Assembly: GCA_964432995.1 (NCBI GenBank)
Contig: CAYSPU010000108.1
Location: 1-18,213 of the forward strand
DNA from: CAYSPU01 sp964432995
Lineage (GTDB): Bacteria; Verrucomicrobiota; Verrucomicrobiia; Limisphaerales; JAHDYP01
Reading direction: 5' to 3'
DNA: 18,213 nucleotides
In this document: in pieces, positions 14,615-18,213 of the stretch
Layout of the letters: every line of letters begins with the position of its first letter
How positions within the stretch are numbered: the first letter of the stretch is position 1
Translations under genes and position numbers: made by a program
The notes under the pieces: generated by a model
What the model was told of the DNA's origin: nothing
What the model saw: only the letters and a program-made list of their open reading frames with translations
The model's database searches: none

Positions 14615-17029
14615 TTACGGCAGTTGCAGACGGTAGAACCGGACGGCGCCACTGGCACCCGCGACGGTCACTTGCAGGCTGTTCTCCCCCGTTTTGCTGA
14701 AGACCGCACCGGATACGTTCTGCCAACTGACCAGATCGGAACTCTCCTCCAGCCGATGCGTGCCCTCCGGCTGCGGGGTCACGAAACCGATGGTGACCTG
14801 ATCTCCCTGCCTGGCGATTCCGGTGGCCTGCAGCTTCACACCGGAGACGATTTCCAGGCCGTAGGGATCGCCGATCAACTGCCACTGGTCGGTCTCCAAA
14901 TCGTCCCCATACGCCCCTTCGGCCGCGTAGATGTCAAAATGAGCCGCACCCGTCCGCTGGAACCCGATGAACTCGATCTCGTAAGTGCCCGCCGCGATGC
15001 CCGTGAGAATACCGCGCGTGATGGTCTCCCCGGGAACCAGGAAAGACATATACTCGGGAAAGGCGTCATCGCGCACGCCGGTGCCGTTGACGCTGTCGAA
15101 CGGGGCGCCGATGAACCGCAGCGCGAAGCCGTCGTCGCTATGCACCCCAATGGTCCAGTCGCCGGCCCGGGGGATCTTCACGGCCGCGCGGGCCACGACC
15201 ACGAAATCGCTTGCCGACAAGCCGGCGGCTTCCGCCGGCAGAGGTTGTGGATCCGGGAAGAGACCGGCCGTGCCGGGGTCCGAGGAGAGCACGAAGTTCA
15301 CCGTGGGGGTGTTGGTGTCGCTCAGGTTGCCCGCGAACCCGGGCTGAGCGGCTTGCAGCGCGATCTCGACGGCGGACGAAACCGCATCGGCGCGCCCGGC
15401 GTTCCAGATCTGGCGGAAACCCCACCGGCCGGCGGAGCTGACGGGACCGCCCAAGCCGGTCAAAGGGAACGGCGGCGCGGGCAAGGTGAACGTCGACAGG
15501 TTGGTGATGCTGTTTCCGGCCGTGTCGTTCGCCTCAACCAACAATGCATGCGTGGAACCGGGCGCAAACGGCGCCACGGGAACATGGGTGACCGTCGTGA
15601 GGGTACCAGCCTTCACCGCCTGCGCGTCGACCCGCGTGCTGTCGAGAGTCAGCGTGACGGTCTCCGGGACGACCATACTCGTGGCCGTGTCTTCGAGGCG
15701 GACGACGATGTTCGTGAAGGTGGCGGCAATCTCCTTCACCGTCGCCGTGACGACATCGGGCTTGTCCGAGACGCTGACATCAAAGCGGTCGGCGGTCACC
15801 ACGCCGTCGCCGCCGACGCGAATCGTCAGGGTGTGCTCGCGGTTGGCGAGGATGGGACTGCTCCAGACCAGTACCTGCTCGGCCCGCTGCGCCGCCTTGT
15901 AGACGACCTTGGATTCGGCGCCGCCATCGATGCTGGCCCAGCCGGTGCCGTGATGGCTGGCCACGGTCGCGAAGACGTCGATCTTCACCCCTTTGAAGCG
16001 CACCAGGAAATAGTCATTCCGGTTGTTGCTCGAATTGTAGTGATCGTTGTTCAGATAGCGAGGGTCGGTTGCCCCACCCTGCGCGAGGGTCCAGGAACCG
16101 ACGTACTCGATCTGTCCCAGTTCCGTTCCTTCGTTGAGGGTGTCATCGATCTTCTCGATTCGGTCCGCCACGAGTTCACGGACGCTCACGTTGACACTGG
16201 TCCACGCCACTTTCCCGGTCTTGTCGGTCGCCACCGCACGCAGGGTGTGCGGTCCGGCGGGCGCCCCTCGGTAAGTGAACGAATACGGGCTGGCGACCTT
16301 GTTGGTCAACAAGGTGTCCCCGTCGAAGAACTCGACCTGCTGCACGTTCGCCAGGCCGTCCTTGTCGGTCACCGTGGTGTCGATGAGGATGTCGGAGCCG
16401 AGGGCAATCTCGTCGCCTTCCCGGGGGCTGTTGATGGTGATGAACGGCACGTTCCCGGTGATGTCCCCCGTCCCGAAGCGGACCTCGGCCAACCCGACGG
16501 TGTACCCCTGGCCCCAATTCGAAAGTCCTTTGAGCCGGACGAGACGGACGCTGGTGCCAACAACCTCAAACGCCTGGGCCTTCTCCCCGCCCTCGGCGAG
16601 GGTGATGCGGGCGATCGCGATGAAGCGGGCGGTGGACATGTCGGCGTCCGGCGACACTTGAACCTCCACGTCCTTCATCCCCACGTCCGTTGCGTTGAGC
16701 ACGTTGTAGTTCCAAATGTAGACTGTGGTGAGGCTGACCGACTGGCCCAGGTCGAAGGTCGCCGATTCGCGGATCGAGCCGATGCCGGACCACATGTCGG
16801 AAGCCAGACGGTTGTGCACCGAATCCGGGGTGCCCACGCCGGGGTCTTCGAAACCCAGACCGTCGATCAGAGTATCCTGGCTGCCTTCGCCGTTCGTGAC
16901 CTGGACCGCCACGGGTTGGAGAAACTCCGCGCGCAGCGGAACCGCGGTTCCCAGGGAGGCGAACCCGAGGAGAACGAGGAAAGCCCCGAGCCAGACGGCT
17001 CGGGCATTGCGTTGGGAATAGCTTTTCAT
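14615..17029 (-). CDS. Secreted multidomain carbohydrate-binding-like protein
   Basis: An 804-residue exported protein without a recognised catalytic domain. Residues 1-34 form a signal peptide (basic start, hydrophobic 12-28). Residues about 36-186 look like an F5/8-type C (discoidin) galactose-binding domain (FDLGQSVSLTTVYIWNYN, NWGQGYTVGLAEVRFG). About 194-284 is an Ig-like domain (ITINSPREGDEI, YRGAPAGPHTLRAVATDKTG). About 288-420 is a beta-sandwich module with clustered Asn/Asp (NNDHYNSSNNRNDY). About 560-740 resembles a PA14-type domain (GDWTIGVHSDDGFALRFIG, EIEFIGFQRTGAAHFDIYAA). The last ~60 residues form the tail typical of Verrucomicrobiota secreted proteins, with RLEESSDLVSWQNV and ending FYRLQLP. 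A role in binding or displaying on polysaccharide is inferred. The ATG at 17029 was chosen because the signal peptide starts there; no strong ribosome-binding site precedes it. Confidence 0.85.
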   Translation of the reverse strand: MKSYSQRNARAVWLGAFLVLLGFASLGTAVPLRAEFLQPVAVQVTNGEGSQDTLIDGLGFEDPGVGTPDSVHNRLASDMWSGIGSIRESATFDLGQSVSLTTVYIWNYNVLNATDVGMKDVEVQVSPDADMSTARFIAIARITLAEGGEKAQAFEVVGTSVRLVRLKGLSNWGQGYTVGLAEVRFGTGDITGNVPFITINSPREGDEIALGSDILIDTTVTDKDGLANVQQVEFFDGDTLLTNKVASPYSFTYRGAPAGPHTLRAVATDKTGKVAWTSVNVSVRELVADRIEKIDDTLNEGTELGQIEYVGSWTLAQGGATDPRYLNNDHYNSSNNRNDYFLVRFKGVKIDVFATVASHHGTGWASIDGGAESKVVYKAAQRAEQVLVWSSPILANREHTLTIRVGGDGVVTADRFDVSVSDKPDVVTATVKEIAATFTNIVVRLEDTATSMVVPETVTLTLDSTRVDAQAVKAGTLTTVTHVPVAPFAPGSTHALLVEANDTAGNSITNLSTFTLPAPPFPLTGLGGPVSSAGRWGFRQIWNAGRADAVSSAVEIALQAAQPGFAGNLSDTNTPTVNFVLSSDPGTAGLFPDPQPLPAEAAGLSASDFVVVARAAVKIPRAGDWTIGVHSDDGFALRFIGAPFDSVNGTGVRDDAFPEYMSFLVPGETITRGILTGIAAGTYEIEFIGFQRTGAAHFDIYAAEGAYGDDLETDQWQLIGDPYGLEIVSGVKLQATGIARQGDQVTIGFVTPQPEGTHRLEESSDLVSWQNVSGAVFSKTGENSLQVTVAGASGAVRFYRLQLP

Positions 17030-17492
17030 AGGGGCATCTGGAACTGAGGTGGCCTCGGCGCCGAACCCGCCATCCTGACAACCGGATGGGCATCCTGCTC
17101 CGAGGTGTCGTGCATTCGAGTCGACGTCGCCGCCAGCACAGTCGCGCCGACAAGCAACTGCCAAGCTACGTCCCCCGACACGGCCTTCTGCCAACCAAGC
17201 GTCGGGCGACCGGGAATCTGCGGCTTATCGGGGATCCTGCCACGAAAGGACGGCGGATTTCAATCTCGTTCGCGAGCCCTCCTTTTCGAGGGGCGCATCT
17301 TGGAGATGCCCCCTCCCCAGTTGCTGGGCGGGCATCACCGATGCCCGCGGCGCGCGGCCAGACGGTGCTGGCCACCCACCGTGTCGTAGATTGTTCCGCC
17401 GCAATGGGGGCAACATCAAGATACGCCTTTCGAGCCCTCCAACGAGCGCTCCGGTTGTCCGTGAATCGGCCTGAAGCCGACGGTTTTGCCGA
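17030..17492. repeat. Gene-free tract with short hairpin repeats
   Basis: No gene with recognisable motifs is seen. Two neat hairpins sit close together: GCATCT/AGATGC at 17295-17309 (6 bp, 3-nt loop) and GCGGGCATC/GATGCCCGC at 17328-17348 (9 bp, 3-nt loop). A third, TCGGC/GCCGA, flanks a 5-nt loop near 17465-17480. The same GCATC core occurs in both main hairpins, which suggests duplicated repeat units. The tract should also contain the promoter of the 804-residue protein gene, but no clear -35/-10 pair was found. Confidence 0.5.
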
Positions 17493-17678
17493 CTACCACC
17501 TCCGGACACAATCGAAGTGCTGGACACCGTTGGCCATGGCATCCGTCAGGGTCTGCTCGTCGCCGCTACCGGCGACCAGCGGCAAGGGAGTCCACTCAGC
17601 GTCTTCCGGAGAGCCCCTGTATTCGAGCGCACAGACACGCCCGTTCTGAATAGGCACGGAAACGGTGTTCACGGTAGC
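17493..17678 (-). pseudogene. Decayed C-terminal tail of a secreted verrucomicrobial protein
   Basis: Immediately after the pseudopilin-like stop, one minus-strand frame reads NTVSVPIQNGRVCALEYRGS, then EDAEWTPLPLVAGSGDEQTLTD and ends HFDCVRRW with a stop. This closely follows the pattern of C-terminal domains on many Verrucomicrobiota exported proteins, where the end reads FYRVRRW; here that motif is altered to FDCVRRW. There is no signal peptide, no start codon with a ribosome-binding site and no upstream body. It is best read as a remnant left after loss of the main gene. Family recognition is from memory and unsearched. Confidence 0.5.
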
Positions 17679-18213
17679 CCGGGCCGTTTGGCGGGCGGCC
17701 GGTAGTCGCTGTGCCAGTCGAGTTGCCAAAGGCGGTCCAGCTTCACCAGTTCGCCGTGCCCATCGAAGAACGACACGTTCACCGCGCCCGGTAAAGGCTG
17801 GTTGGTTGGCCAGTCGGTCGGCACCGGATTGGGCCGAGTACCGTGGCGCGGGATGCTTAAGAACCTCATTTGATTGGTGGTGAACAGGAACCCGTCACCG
17901 CGGATGAGATCCCTGGGTGGCAAATCCGAAGCCCTTGGATATACAACCGGAAACACACCGTCCGCCAAGAAGGGTGTGAACGCCGGGCGCGCGATGTCGC
18001 TCTCACTCCTGAAGTACTCCGGATAATTCGCATCCCAACCAGAGGCATCCTCCGGGTACGCCTGCCTCAATGCGGCGATCATCAACCACCTGTTGCGCGA
18101 ATAGCTGCCGCTTGCATGAAGTCCCTCGCCGGGATCATACCACACATAAGCCGAATGAACCGTACCCATTTCACCCCAAGATAGAGCATCGGGATGGCTT
18201 GCCAGTGGCGCGC
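17669..18213 (-). CDS. Pseudopilin-like (PulG/DUF1559-type) protein, 5' truncated by window edge
   Basis: The frame is open from the stop at 17669 to the end of the window, so at least 180 C-terminal residues are present and the N-terminal pilin helix lies outside. An ATG at 18169 exists but is internal: coding-like sequence (DALSWGEMGTVHSAYVWYD) continues past it. Visible landmarks are GSYSRNRWLM, then VNVSFFDGHGELVKLDRLWQ and the tail PPAKRPGLP. These match type II secretion-like pseudopilins with prepilin leaders that are abundant in Verrucomicrobiota and Lentisphaerota. Such proteins are exported and assembled or surface-attached; their exact role is unclear. No neighbouring secretion genes are in view. 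Confidence 0.8.
   Translation of the reverse strand, partial: APLASHPDALSWGEMGTVHSAYVWYDPGEGLHASGSYSRNRWLMIAALRQAYPEDASGWDANYPEYFRSESDIARPAFTPFLADGVFPVVYPRASDLPPRDLIRGDGFLFTTNQMRFLSIPRHGTRPNPVPTDWPTNQPLPGAVNVSFFDGHGELVKLDRLWQLDWHSDYRPPAKRPGLP

Noticed and set aside
14504..17047. An 847-residue plus-strand open frame
   Set aside because: It is the antisense shadow of the 804-residue secreted protein, which has a signal peptide, domains and the phylum-typical tail; the plus-strand translation has no recognisable domain.

Overview
The window looks like a piece of a draft or metagenome-assembled genome from the Verrucomicrobiota. The basis is family knowledge. Two secreted proteins end in C-terminal tails typical of the phylum (FYRLQLP in one, and PPAKRPGLP after an FFDGH motif in the other). 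The GC content is high. The non-coding tracts are packed with short GC-rich hairpins of a kind common in this phylum. A run of 10 N (7592-7601) marks a scaffold join.

Layout: positions 1-1090 are a gene-free tract of palindromic repeats. One plus-strand gene follows (1094-3304), a secreted protein with a C-terminal alpha/alpha-barrel glycosidase-like region. Everything else reads on the minus strand. Read 5' to 3' (right to left in the window) the order is: a truncated pseudopilin-like gene at the right edge (17669-18213); a gene-free tract with a decayed C-terminal fragment and hairpins; a secreted 804-residue multidomain carbohydrate-binding-like protein (14615-17029); a phytoene-desaturase-like flavoprotein (12993-14498); an ABC1/UbiB-type kinase (11770-12981); an MliC-like lysozyme-inhibitor lipoprotein (11423-11773); a Tat-type aldo/keto reductase (10412-11368); an isopropylmalate-dehydrogenase-like enzyme (9281-10387); an isochorismatase-aldehyde dehydrogenase fusion broken by the assembly gap (7258-9260); an adenylation-carrier-thioesterase NRPS-like protein (4602-7268); and a secreted beta-propeller-like protein (3400-4434). 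From the desaturase down to the NRPS-like gene, spacing is 54 nt or less with two start/stop overlaps, so one long transcript or two adjacent operons is plausible. A candidate sigma70-type promoter sits just ahead of the desaturase.

The most interesting part is 4602-10387 (possibly with 10412-11368). It looks like a small uncharacterised biosynthetic pathway: a beta-decarboxylating dehydrogenase that could make a 2-oxo acid, a two-domain hydrolase/aldehyde oxidase, and an A-T-TE enzyme. The A domain lacks the aspartate that binds alpha-amino groups, and the TE appears to use Cys rather than Ser. No product can be named from sequence alone.
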